A DNA stretch of 64,000 bases from Gemmatimonas aurantiaca (lineage in GTDB: Bacteria > Gemmatimonadota > Gemmatimonadetes > Gemmatimonadales > Gemmatimonadaceae), in NCBI RefSeq assembly GCF_037190085.1, contig NZ_JBBCJO010000005.1, forward strand, positions 806,001-870,000. Direction: 5' to 3'. Below are positions 16,379 to 23,663 of this stretch, in pieces. The notes below the pieces were generated by a model. That model made no database searches. It saw only the letters and a program-made list of their open reading frames with translations, and was not told where the DNA came from. A program made the translations under genes and the position numbers. How positions within the stretch are numbered: the first letter of the stretch is position 1; every line of letters begins with the position of its first letter.

Positions 16379-18111
16379 TCCTGATCCGTTCCCGGGTCGC
16401 CGTTGCCCTGGGCCTTGCGCTCGGGTGTGCCCTGTTGGGTGTGGGGTCCGTGTTGCGGGCCCAGAGTCCTTCGGCCGGTGTGAACAGCACGCCCCTGCCG
16501 CTCAAGCACGATCCGAAGCCCACGTCGGCGGCCATCACGTCGCAGGATCTGATGACGCGTCTCTACATCTTCGCCGACGATTCGCTCGCCGGACGCGATG
16601 TGGGAACGGAAGGGCACGTGAAGGCCACCGACTACCTCGCACGCGAGGCCCAGCGCATCGGTCTCATGCCGGGCGGTGAGAACGGCACCTTCTTCCAGAC
16701 GTTGCCGCTGAAAACGCGACGGGTCGATCGCATGTCGTCGTTCGTGGCCGGCGGCGCGTCGCTGGCCATCGGCTCCGAGTGGGCGATCGGTGGCAACAGC
16801 AGTCTCGATCTCGATGGCGTGGAGGTCATCTACGCGGGCGCCTTCGGTGAGACCAGCGCCGAATTGCCGGCCGACCAGGTGAAGGGTCGTGTGGTGGCCT
16901 ATGCGCCCGAAGCGAGCAATGCGGCGCTGCTGCGGTCGCTCGAAGGTTCCGCGCTCACACCGGCCGGTGCCGCGGGTGTGCTGTTCCTGCTGCCACCACG
17001 CACGGCGGGCGTTCTGGCGTATGCGCTGCGTGGGGGTGCCCAACTCATCGATCCTTCGCTGCCGGCGGCGGAAGGCCGTCTGTTCGTCTCGGAGGCCGCG
17101 GCCGCGAAGCTGTTCCCCAAACCCGTGGCGCAGCTCGAACCCGGTGCACTCGGCGCCAAGCTCACGGTGAAGGCGCACGTGGACGTGTCGGATGCCACGT
17201 ATCCGGCACGCAATGTCGTCGCGCTCCTGCCCGGCAGCGATGCGAAGCTGAAACAGCAGTATGTGGCGATCGGGGCACACAGCGATCACGTGGGCGTGGC
17301 CCCGCGCGCGGTCGATCACGACTCCCTGCTCATTTTCAATCGCCTCGTGCGCCCGGGTGGTGCGGAGGACGAAGGCAACATGGGCACACCGGCGCAGTTC
17401 GAGCAGATCAACGCGGAACTCGCCGACCTGCGCAAGACACGTCCCACCCGGCGCGATTCGATCTTCAATGGAGCCGACGACGATGGTTCGGGCTCGGTGG
17501 CCGTACTGGAGATCGCCGAATATCTCGCCTCCCTCAAGACAAAACCCAAGCGCAGCACGCTCTTCGTGTGGCACGCCGGCGAGGAAAAAGGCCTGTGGGG
17601 ATCGGCCTACTTCACGGAGCATCCGACGGTGCCACGCGATTCCATCGTGGCGCAGCTCAACATGGACATGGTGGGTCGCGGGGCGGTCACCGATGTCACC
17701 GGCATGAGCAAGGACGGCCAGGAACTGCGCGGTGGTCCGGACTATCTGCAGCTCGTGGGTTCACGCCGGCTGTCGAGCGAACTCGGTGATCTGATCGAGC
17801 GCGTGAACAAGGATGGCAAGTACAACTTCGTGTTCGACTACGCGATGGATGCCAACGGACACCCGATGAACATCTACTGCCGCAGCGACCACTACGAATA
17901 CGCCAAGTGGGGCATCCCGGTGACGTTCTTCACCACCGGCGGCCACTCGGCGTATCACCAGCTCACCGACGAGCCGCAGTACATCGACTACCCGCACATG
18001 CAGCGCGTGACCCGACTCGTGGCGGGCATCGCGCTCGAACTCGGCAATCTGCCCAATCGGCCGAAGGTGGACGGCGTGAGGATGGACCCGCACGGAGCGT
18101 GCGTGCAGTAG
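16375..18111 (+). CDS. Secreted M28-family zinc metallopeptidase (second copy)
   Basis: 578 aa; signal peptide cleaved near VLRAQ (30). Ligands are seen at His302 (GAHSDHVG), the ADDDGSG Asp, GEEKGLWGS Glu pair, NMDMVG Asp and the GGHSAYH His. A protease-associated domain lies between about 110 and 290. There is an insertion after the first His that is longer than in the other M28 protein. Start overlaps the stop of the BNR-type lipoprotein by four bases, so it is in the same operon. It is only distantly similar to the 13352-15016 peptidase. Confidence 0.9.
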   Translation: MILIRSRVAVALGLALGCALLGVGSVLRAQSPSAGVNSTPLPLKHDPKPTSAAITSQDLMTRLYIFADDSLAGRDVGTEGHVKATDYLAREAQRIGLMPGGENGTFFQTLPLKTRRVDRMSSFVAGGASLAIGSEWAIGGNSSLDLDGVEVIYAGAFGETSAELPADQVKGRVVAYAPEASNAALLRSLEGSALTPAGAAGVLFLLPPRTAGVLAYALRGGAQLIDPSLPAAEGRLFVSEAAAAKLFPKPVAQLEPGALGAKLTVKAHVDVSDATYPARNVVALLPGSDAKLKQQYVAIGAHSDHVGVAPRAVDHDSLLIFNRLVRPGGAEDEGNMGTPAQFEQINAELADLRKTRPTRRDSIFNGADDDGSGSVAVLEIAEYLASLKTKPKRSTLFVWHAGEEKGLWGSAYFTEHPTVPRDSIVAQLNMDMVGRGAVTDVTGMSKDGQELRGGPDYLQLVGSRRLSSELGDLIERVNKDGKYNFVFDYAMDANGHPMNIYCRSDHYEYAKWGIPVTFFTTGGHSAYHQLTDEPQYIDYPHMQRVTRLVAGIALELGNLPNRPKVDGVRMDPHGACVQ

Positions 18112-18544
18112 CGGATCAGATTTCCGGACGGGGTCAGAGGTGAGAGATCAGCCGGTCAGACCTGAGACGACGATCGAGTTGAGAGATCAGACAACAACGA
18201 AATCAGAAATCTGAGCGCTGGCGGTCGAGAGGGTCGTGTGCGCCACGGGCTTGCCGGCCCGGCGCCCGCAGGGTTCGGGGCGCGAAGCGCCCCGCAAAAC
18301 GTCGAGGCCTCGCGTCCGTACCCACCCGCGGACGAAGTGCTCGGACCTCTGACCTCGTGGTTGTCTGATTTCTCAACTCGATCGCCGTCTCAGGTCTGAC
18401 CGGCTGATCTCTGATTTCTGACCCCGTCTGAAGATCTGAGGCCAGAGGCCAGACCCCAGAGATCAGAGTCCAGCGCCTCCCCTGCTCCGATCCGCTAGAT
18501 TCCTCCCGTTCGCATTTCTGATCTCTGCCTCAGCTCGCTCCTGG
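18112..18544. other. 433-bp intergenic region rich in TCAGA/TCTGA words
   Basis: No gene is seen. The region is dominated by a long inverted repeat (18127-18195 with 18360-18428) and by many copies of ATCAGA, CAGAG and their complements, continuing past the right arm to about 18535. Inside the loop is an 8-bp hairpin CGGGGCGC-GAA-GCGCCCCG. It must also contain the ychF promoter. Confidence 0.7.
18127..18428. repeat. Long inverted repeat, 69-bp arms
   Basis: Arms 18127-18195 and 18360-18428 match at 64 of 69 positions in inverted orientation, around a 164-bp centre. In plus-strand RNA three of the five differences are G-U pairs. It lies between a peptidase gene and ychF, both on the plus strand. 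It could be a terminator-like RNA fold or an inactive palindromic mobile repeat. Confidence 0.85.
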
Positions 18545-19645
18545 ATGCTTCGCCTCGGTATCGTCGGCCTCCCGAATGTCGGCAAGTCGACCCTGTTCAA
18601 CGCCCTCACCGCCGCCAAGGCGGAAGCGGCCAACTATCCATTCTGCACCGTCGAACCGAACGTTGGCATGGTGGAAGTGCCCGATCCGCGCATGGACCGC
18701 CTCGCGGAGATCGTGCAGCCGAAACGGACGGTGCCGGCCGTGGTGCAGTTCGTGGACATCGCCGGGCTGGTGAAGGGTGCGTCCCAGGGTGAAGGGCTGG
18801 GCAACAAGTTCCTGCAGAACATCCGCGAGACCGATGCGGTCGTGCATGTCATCCGCTGTTTCGCCGATGAAGACGTGACGCACGTCATGGGGCAGCCAGA
18901 TCCCGCGCGCGACAAGGAAATCATCGAACTCGAGCTCGCACTGTCGGATCTCGCCACGGTGGAGAAGCGTCTCGACAAGGTGAAGCGCGCGGCCAAGGCG
19001 GCCGACAAGGAAGCGCTGGCCGAACTGCCGGCGCTCGAAGCCGCCAACGCGGCACTGTCGGAAGGCAAACCCCTCTGGCGCGCGGGACTCGACAAGGATG
19101 CGCTCGCAAAACTGTCGGGCATGCAGTTGCTGACGGCCAAGCCCGTGCTGTACGCCGCCAACGTCACCGACGAGGAGCTCTCGGGCGAAGAAGGCCCCTA
19201 TCTCAAGGCGCTGCGGGCGGCCGTCGCGGAGAGCGGTGAACATGCGGAGATCGTCCCGTTCTCGGCCAAGATCGAGGCGGAGCTGGCCGAACTGCCCCCC
19301 GAGGAACGGGTGGAGTTCCTGGCGTCGCTGGGCATCGAGACGGCCGGCCTCGATCGACTCATCCGGGCCGGTTACCACCTGCTGGGCCTCGAGACGTACT
19401 TCACCGCGGGTGAGCAGGAAGTGCGGGCCTGGACCATCCACCGCGGCGACACCGCGCCGGTGGCGGCCGGCGTGATCCACACGGACTTCGAGAAGGGTTT
19501 CATTCGCGCCGAAACGGTGTCGTATCAGGACTTCTCCACGCTGGGCGGATGGAAGCCGGCGCGGGAAAAGGGCGCGGTCCGGTCGGAAGGCAAGGAGTAC
19601 GTGGTGCAGGACGGCGACGTGTTGCTCTTCCGCTTCAACGTCTGA
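18545..19645 (+). CDS. ychF: Redox-regulated ATPase YchF (OLA1 family)
   Basis: 366 aa, standard length. G1 motif GLPNVGKSTLFN (8-19), G3 DIAGLVKGAS with the YchF-specific sequence, and the noncanonical G4 region that favours ATP over GTP. A coiled-coil insert (about 125-190) and a C-terminal TGS domain (ETYFTAGEQEVRAWTI to LLFRFNV) complete the fold. YchF associates with ribosomes and modulates stress responses. In many genomes ychF follows pth; here peptidase genes separate them, and rpsF follows one gene later. Confidence 0.96.
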   Translation: MLRLGIVGLPNVGKSTLFNALTAAKAEAANYPFCTVEPNVGMVEVPDPRMDRLAEIVQPKRTVPAVVQFVDIAGLVKGASQGEGLGNKFLQNIRETDAVVHVIRCFADEDVTHVMGQPDPARDKEIIELELALSDLATVEKRLDKVKRAAKAADKEALAELPALEAANAALSEGKPLWRAGLDKDALAKLSGMQLLTAKPVLYAANVTDEELSGEEGPYLKALRAAVAESGEHAEIVPFSAKIEAELAELPPEERVEFLASLGIETAGLDRLIRAGYHLLGLETYFTAGEQEVRAWTIHRGDTAPVAAGVIHTDFEKGFIRAETVSYQDFSTLGGWKPAREKGAVRSEGKEYVVQDGDVLLFRFNV

Positions 19646-19761
19646 TCCACGTCGGACTCACGTCGGCCTTACATCCGACCCACTGCGAGTTCACGTCCGA
19701 CTCACCCCCAGCCGCGCGTCCCGCACCAGCACGTGCTTCGATCTTTTTCCCCTCTGGTGGG

Positions 19762-19767
19762 TATGTT
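19762..19767 (+). promoter_or_regulatory. Candidate -10 element (leaderless) of DUF3108 gene
   Basis: TATGTT ends six bases before ATG 19774, the same geometry as at the TonB receptor and MarR genes. The -35 is weak (TTCGAT at 19737-19742 with a 19-base spacer), so this is tentative. Confidence 0.35.
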
Positions 19768-19773
19768 GCGCAC

Positions 19774-20568
19774 ATGATCCGAATGTCGCCCGCGCCAGTG
19801 AAGGCGCTCGCAACCCTGCTGCTGGTCTGGTCATCTCTTGCGAGCACCCCATTGGCGGGGCAGAGCGTGAGCGGTGCAGCGTCGTCGCTCCCGCCGGGCG
19901 CGATGGCGGTGCCGTTTCAGATCGGCGAACGCCTCGAGTACGATGTCAAGTTCGGCTCGCTGAAGGTGGGCAGCGGCAGCATGGAAGTGCGCGAGATCAC
20001 CGAAGTGCGTGGCCATCCCGTGTGGCACACGGTCTTCCAGATCAAGGGCGGCATCCCGCTGTATCGGGTGAACGACATGTACGAGTCGTGGTTCGATGTC
20101 TTCACGCTGAACTCCCTGCGGTACCACCAGGAGATCGACGAGGGGAGCTACGAGCGGAAGCGCCGCTACGAGATCTTCCCGGAGCGCGGGATGATGAAGG
20201 AAGGGGACCAGCCCGAAGAGCCCACCGTCGCGATGCCATTGGACGAGGGGTCGTTTCTGTATTTCGTGCGCACCCTGCCGCTGGAAGTGGGCAAGACCTA
20301 CGAATTTTCCCGGTACTTCAAGGCCCAGGGCAACCCGGTCCGCATCCGGGTGCTACGGAGGGAAACAATTTCCGTCCCCGCCGGTTCGTTCAGCACGGTG
20401 GTGCTGCAGCCCACGTTCCAGACCAAGGGCATCTTCAGTCAGAACGGGAAGGCCGAGGTGTGGATCACCGACGACGAGCGCCGCATGATGGTGCAGATGA
20501 AGTCGAAATTGAGCTTCGGGTCATTGAATCTGTATCTGCGCAACACCACCGGGACCCGGGCTCCGTAG
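19774..20568 (+). CDS. DUF3108-containing secreted protein
   Basis: 264 aa from ATG 19774; signal peptide ends near PLAGQ. The FQIGERLEYDVKFGSLKVGSGSMEV segment is the signature start of DUF3108, with later KTYEFSRYFKAQG and AEVWITDDERRMMVQMKSK. DUF3108 proteins are predicted periplasmic or outer-membrane-associated beta-rich proteins of unknown function, structurally like lipid-binding folds. The open frame reaches back to 19549 inside ychF, but the signal peptide fixes the start. Followed by a terminator-like hairpin, so probably monocistronic. Confidence 0.85.
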   Translation: MIRMSPAPVKALATLLLVWSSLASTPLAGQSVSGAASSLPPGAMAVPFQIGERLEYDVKFGSLKVGSGSMEVREITEVRGHPVWHTVFQIKGGIPLYRVNDMYESWFDVFTLNSLRYHQEIDEGSYERKRRYEIFPERGMMKEGDQPEEPTVAMPLDEGSFLYFVRTLPLEVGKTYEFSRYFKAQGNPVRIRVLRRETISVPAGSFSTVVLQPTFQTKGIFSQNGKAEVWITDDERRMMVQMKSKLSFGSLNLYLRNTTGTRAP

Positions 20569-20603
20569 CCTCGGGCAAGCCCGTCCAGGGAAGCCCTGCC
20601 GGA

Positions 20604-20636
20604 AGGCCCGGCCCGCCCCCGCCGGTCCGGGCCTTT
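20604..20636 (+). terminator. Intrinsic terminator after DUF3108 gene
   Basis: AGGCCCGG (20604-20611) and CCGGGCCT (20627-20634) form an 8-bp stem around a 15-base GC loop; only TTT follows, so strength is doubtful. Confidence 0.5.
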
Positions 20637-20657
20637 ACCGCAGACCCCGAACCGAGT

Positions 20658-20707
20658 AGCCTTAAAGGCTCTAGAAACTTCAGTCGCTCTCTCGGCACCG
20701 TTGGTGC
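20658..20707 (+). promoter_or_regulatory. rpsF operon leader with palindrome and CCG-flanked hairpin
   Basis: A 13-bp palindrome AGCCTT-A-AAGGCT (20658-20670) is followed by a small hairpin GCACC-GTT-GGTGC (20695-20707) bearing CCG in its loop edge and ACCGGG just after. rpsF operons in many bacteria carry an S6:S18-binding leader RNA with a CCG element beside short helices. This could be that element, but the match is by eye only. Confidence 0.35.
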
Positions 20708-20815
20708 ACCGGGTGAGTGGCTGCTGTCCGGTTGAAGTTCTCAACCCTCCGCCCGCGGCTCGGCACTGCGGGTGGCATACAGACCACTGGTCCAGACCAC
20801 AGGGAGGATTGCCGA

Positions 20816-21208
20816 GTGGCAAAGCTCAAGATCCGTCGCAACCCCACGCGGCGGTACGAAGCCGTGTACATCTTCGACAGTGCGCTCGAAGACACGGTGA
20901 TTGCGGAAAAGCTGGAGAAGCTGCAGTCCCTGCTCAACCTCGCGGAACCCGCGGAGATCGAGCACTGGGGCCGTCGTCAGCTCGCCTACAAGATCGGCCG
21001 TCACGAGACTGGCTACTACATCATCAGCCATTTCACGACGGTCCCCGCGACGCTTCCCGAGTTCGAGCGTGCGCTCAAGCTCGAGGAAGGCGTGGTGCGC
21101 TACCTGGTGACGCTGTACGAGCACGAGCTCGGCGCGCCCAAGCTGAGCGATGAAGAGCTCGCCTCGCGCCGCCGCGCGAGTGATGATGACGACGACGACG
21201 AGGAATAA
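20816..21208 (+). CDS. rpsF: 30S ribosomal protein S6
   Basis: 130 aa from GTG 20816, chosen because AGGGAGG lies nine bases upstream; the open frame extends further but has no support. RRYEAVYIFDSAL is the S6 N-terminus and WGRRQLAYKIGRHETGYY the core strand. It binds S18 on the 30S platform. The C-terminus is a run of Asp/Glu ending DDDDDDEE, as in E. coli S6, where polyglutamate is added. First gene of rpsF-rpsR-(membrane protein)-rplI. Confidence 0.97.
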   Translation: MAKLKIRRNPTRRYEAVYIFDSALEDTVIAEKLEKLQSLLNLAEPAEIEHWGRRQLAYKIGRHETGYYIISHFTTVPATLPEFERALKLEEGVVRYLVTLYEHELGAPKLSDEELASRRRASDDDDDDEE

Positions 21209-21211
21209 CCA

Positions 21212-21433
21212 ATGCGCCGCCAGAAGAAGCCCTGCCCGATCACGGAAGCGGGGATCCGCTACGTGGATTACAAGGATGACCGCCTCCTCGCCCGTTTCAT
21301 CACGGATTACGGCAAGATCCTGCCGAGCCGTCTGAGCGGCGTGGATGCCCGCCACCAGCGTCAGCTGTCGAAGGCGGTGAAGAAGGCGCGTTATCTCGCG
21401 CTGCTCCCGTACGTGAAGGGGCAGACGGGCTGA
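21212..21433 (+). CDS. rpsR: 30S ribosomal protein S18
   Basis: 73 aa. DYKDDRLLARFITDYGKILPSRLSG and the basic HQRQLSKAVKKARYLALLPY are diagnostic. Only one Cys is present, so it is the zinc-free form. Starts three bases after the rpsF stop, consistent with coupled synthesis of the S6:S18 pair. Confidence 0.97.
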   Translation: MRRQKKPCPITEAGIRYVDYKDDRLLARFITDYGKILPSRLSGVDARHQRQLSKAVKKARYLALLPYVKGQTG

Positions 21434-21435
21434 GT

Positions 21436-22587
21436 ATGAACGGAGCGGTCGCGCCGGGTCTCGCCGCGACCGCTCCGCAGGAGCGTGGATGGCGATGGTT
21501 CGTGCTGGGATTGGTGCTGATGGTCGCCGCGACCGCCGCACCGGCCTGGCCGCCGACGCTGTCGCTCTTTGCCGGTGCGGTGCGGTTGCTCCTCCCCATG
21601 GAACAGTTCGCCCTGCTCGTGCTGGTGGCCATCGCCGCCTGTGCGACCGTGGGGTGGTGGTCCGGCGGGCGGTTGTTCCTCGCGCTGCTGTGGGTGGCGG
21701 CCGCGGCGTACGTGCTGTGGCGGGTTCCGCTGCCCCTCACCGGCTACGGAGCGTTCCTTCGTGGCTGGTCGGTGACGCTGGGGGCCGCCTTCGGGCTGGT
21801 CTGCCTGGCCTCGCCGGCTCGTCCGCTCCTCACCCGGGCACTGGGCGCCGTGGCGCTGGCAGGGGTCATCACCGTGACCGGATTCTCGGCACGGGCACTG
21901 GGTCCCACCGGCACCTTCGACGCACCGGCCCAGATGTTCTCCCGGGAGTATCAGCATCGCCTGGGGGAATCGCTCGAAACCTGGCGGGCCCGATCGGCTT
22001 CGGATGCCTGGCGTCGCTTCGCGCAACGCTTCCCGGAGGCGGTCGAGCGCACCAACCGGATGGAAGCGATGCTGGTGGCGCTGGTGGAACCTCTGCCGGC
22101 GTCTGCGGCGGTTGGTGGAGCGCGCCCGGGTCCCCTCGTGGGACTGGTGCCCGCCCTGCTGGCGCTCGAGTCGTTGCTGGCCCTGGCCCTGGGGTGGGCA
22201 GCCTATCATCGGCTGGCCCGCACGCGGATCGGTCCTCCGATCGGCGCCCTGCGGGACCTGCGCTTCAACGATCAGTGGGTGTGGGGGTTGGTGGTCGGTG
22301 TGACGCTGCTGCTGTTGCCCACGCTGGTGGAGTGGCGGCTGGCCGGCCTCAATCTGGTCTGCTTTTTCGGGACGTTGTATGCCCTGCGGGGCGCGGGTGT
22401 CCTGACGTGGTGGATCCCCGATCGGGCGGCCATCTGGTCGCTCCTCGCGTTGGTGTTGTTGGTTCCGATCCTGGGACCGGTGTGGGTCCTGATCGCGTTG
22501 CTCGCGGTCACCTTCACCCTCGGGCTCGGCGATACATGGCGGGACTTCCGGGCGGGTGCTCCGTCCAGTCGGCCATGGTCGTCCTGA
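21436..22587 (+). CDS. DUF2232-like polytopic membrane protein
   Basis: 383 aa, about eight to ten hydrophobic segments. RFNDQWVWGLVVGVTLLLLP followed by NLVCFFGTLYALRGAGVL is reminiscent of the C-terminal part of DUF2232 (YybS-like) proteins, and the position between rpsR and rplI is where DUF2232 genes are usually found. A soluble stretch of about 60 residues (LGESLETWRARSASDAWRRF) lies between membrane halves. It starts two bases after rpsR stops. Function unknown; location ties its level to ribosome synthesis. Confidence 0.75.
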   Translation: MNGAVAPGLAATAPQERGWRWFVLGLVLMVAATAAPAWPPTLSLFAGAVRLLLPMEQFALLVLVAIAACATVGWWSGGRLFLALLWVAAAAYVLWRVPLPLTGYGAFLRGWSVTLGAAFGLVCLASPARPLLTRALGAVALAGVITVTGFSARALGPTGTFDAPAQMFSREYQHRLGESLETWRARSASDAWRRFAQRFPEAVERTNRMEAMLVALVEPLPASAAVGGARPGPLVGLVPALLALESLLALALGWAAYHRLARTRIGPPIGALRDLRFNDQWVWGLVVGVTLLLLPTLVEWRLAGLNLVCFFGTLYALRGAGVLTWWIPDRAAIWSLLALVLLVPILGPVWVLIALLAVTFTLGLGDTWRDFRAGAPSSRPWSS

Positions 22588-22644
22588 GCTGGTCCTCCTG
22601 ACGTTCTTCGCTGTTCTCTTTCACCGGTTCGACCCGGAGTTCCC

Positions 22645-23088
22645 ATGGAAGTCATTCTCCGCAACGCCGTCGACAAGCTCGGACATCCTGGTGACATCGT
22701 CTCCGTGTCGCCGGGTTATGCCCGCAACTTTCTGATCCCTCGCGGCTTCGCCTACGAAGCCACGGCCGGCAACCGCAAGCGCATCGCGGCCGAAAAGAGC
22801 CGTCTCGAAGCCCTCGAGAACGAGCGCATCGCCGCCGCGCAGGGCATCGCCGACAAGCTGGCCGAAGTCTCGGTCACCTTCGCCGCCCGCGTGGGCGAAG
22901 AAGGCAAGCTGTTCGGCTCGGTCACCACGGCCGACATCGCCCACCAGCTCGAAGCCCAGGGCTTCAAGATCGAGAAGCGTCAGATCGAGCTGAACGAGCC
23001 CATCAAGGCACTCGGCGTCTACCGCGTGGGCATCCGTCTGCACGCGGACGTGCACCCCGAAATCAAGGTGTGGGTGATCAAGCAGTAA
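22645..23088 (+). CDS. rplI: 50S ribosomal protein L9
   Basis: 147 aa. MEVILRNAVDKLGHPGDIVSVSPGYARNFLIP is the L9 23S-binding domain; a central charged helix and a C-terminal domain (GVYRVGIRLHADVHPEIKVWV) follow. Last gene of the rpsF operon; a strong terminator follows within 25 bases. Confidence 0.97.
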   Translation: MEVILRNAVDKLGHPGDIVSVSPGYARNFLIPRGFAYEATAGNRKRIAAEKSRLEALENERIAAAQGIADKLAEVSVTFAARVGEEGKLFGSVTTADIAHQLEAQGFKIEKRQIELNEPIKALGVYRVGIRLHADVHPEIKVWVIKQ

Positions 23089-23110
23089 GCGCGATCACCG
23101 ACGACCATGC

Positions 23111-23146
23111 GAGGGGAGTCCGGACACTGGACTCCCCTCGTTTTTT
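23111..23146 (+). terminator. Rho-independent terminator of rpsF-rplI operon
   Basis: Perfect 10-bp stem GAGGGGAGTC/GACTCCCCTC (23111-23120/23130-23139), 9-base loop, then G and six T. Confidence 0.95.
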
Positions 23147-23277
23147 GTCCGAGCAGGACTTTGCGGGACGTCACCGCCGGCCGGCCCCTGTCCGAGATCG
23201 GGTCCGTACCGCAACCTTCATCGAGTCCGGCGGGTACCGATTCCGGTAGCCCTCCTTTGCCCTTCCCCATCGAGTAC

Positions 23278-23661
23278 ATGGCCGAACGCGCACCAAGCCC
23301 CGGAGAACCCATCGCCCTGCGTGCCGCCGCGCTGGCGAGCGAGCTCAAGGCCCACGACATCGTGGTCCTGGATCTCAGGGGAGTGACCGATATGACGGAC
23401 TTTTTTGTTATCGCCTCCGGAACCTCCGACACCCATGTCCGGGCCATCGCCGAACATGTGCAGGCAGGGTTGAAGACCACTGGGGTGTCAACCAACATGA
23501 CCGAAGGACTCACGCAGGGGCGGTGGGCATTGCTCGATTACGCCGACTGCGTGGTGCATGTCTTTCATCCGACGTTGCGTCAGTTCTACCAGCTCGAGCG
23601 GCTCTGGGGTGACGCCACGCCGGTTCCATTGGACAGGGAAATCACGCAGGGAGTCCGGTAA
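23278..23661 (+). CDS. rsfS: Ribosomal silencing factor RsfS
   Basis: 127 aa from ATG 23278. KAHDIVVLDLRGVTDMTDFFVIASGTSDTHVRAIAEHV is the RsfS/Iojap core, and WALLDYADCVVHVFHPTLRQFYQLERLWGDA the conserved C-terminal half. It binds L14 and blocks subunit joining during starvation. The frame is open further upstream, but the family N-terminus fits this start. Only two bases separate it from the large fusion protein gene downstream. Confidence 0.95.
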   Translation: MAERAPSPGEPIALRAAALASELKAHDIVVLDLRGVTDMTDFFVIASGTSDTHVRAIAEHVQAGLKTTGVSTNMTEGLTQGRWALLDYADCVVHVFHPTLRQFYQLERLWGDATPVPLDREITQGVR

Positions 23662-23663
23662 TC

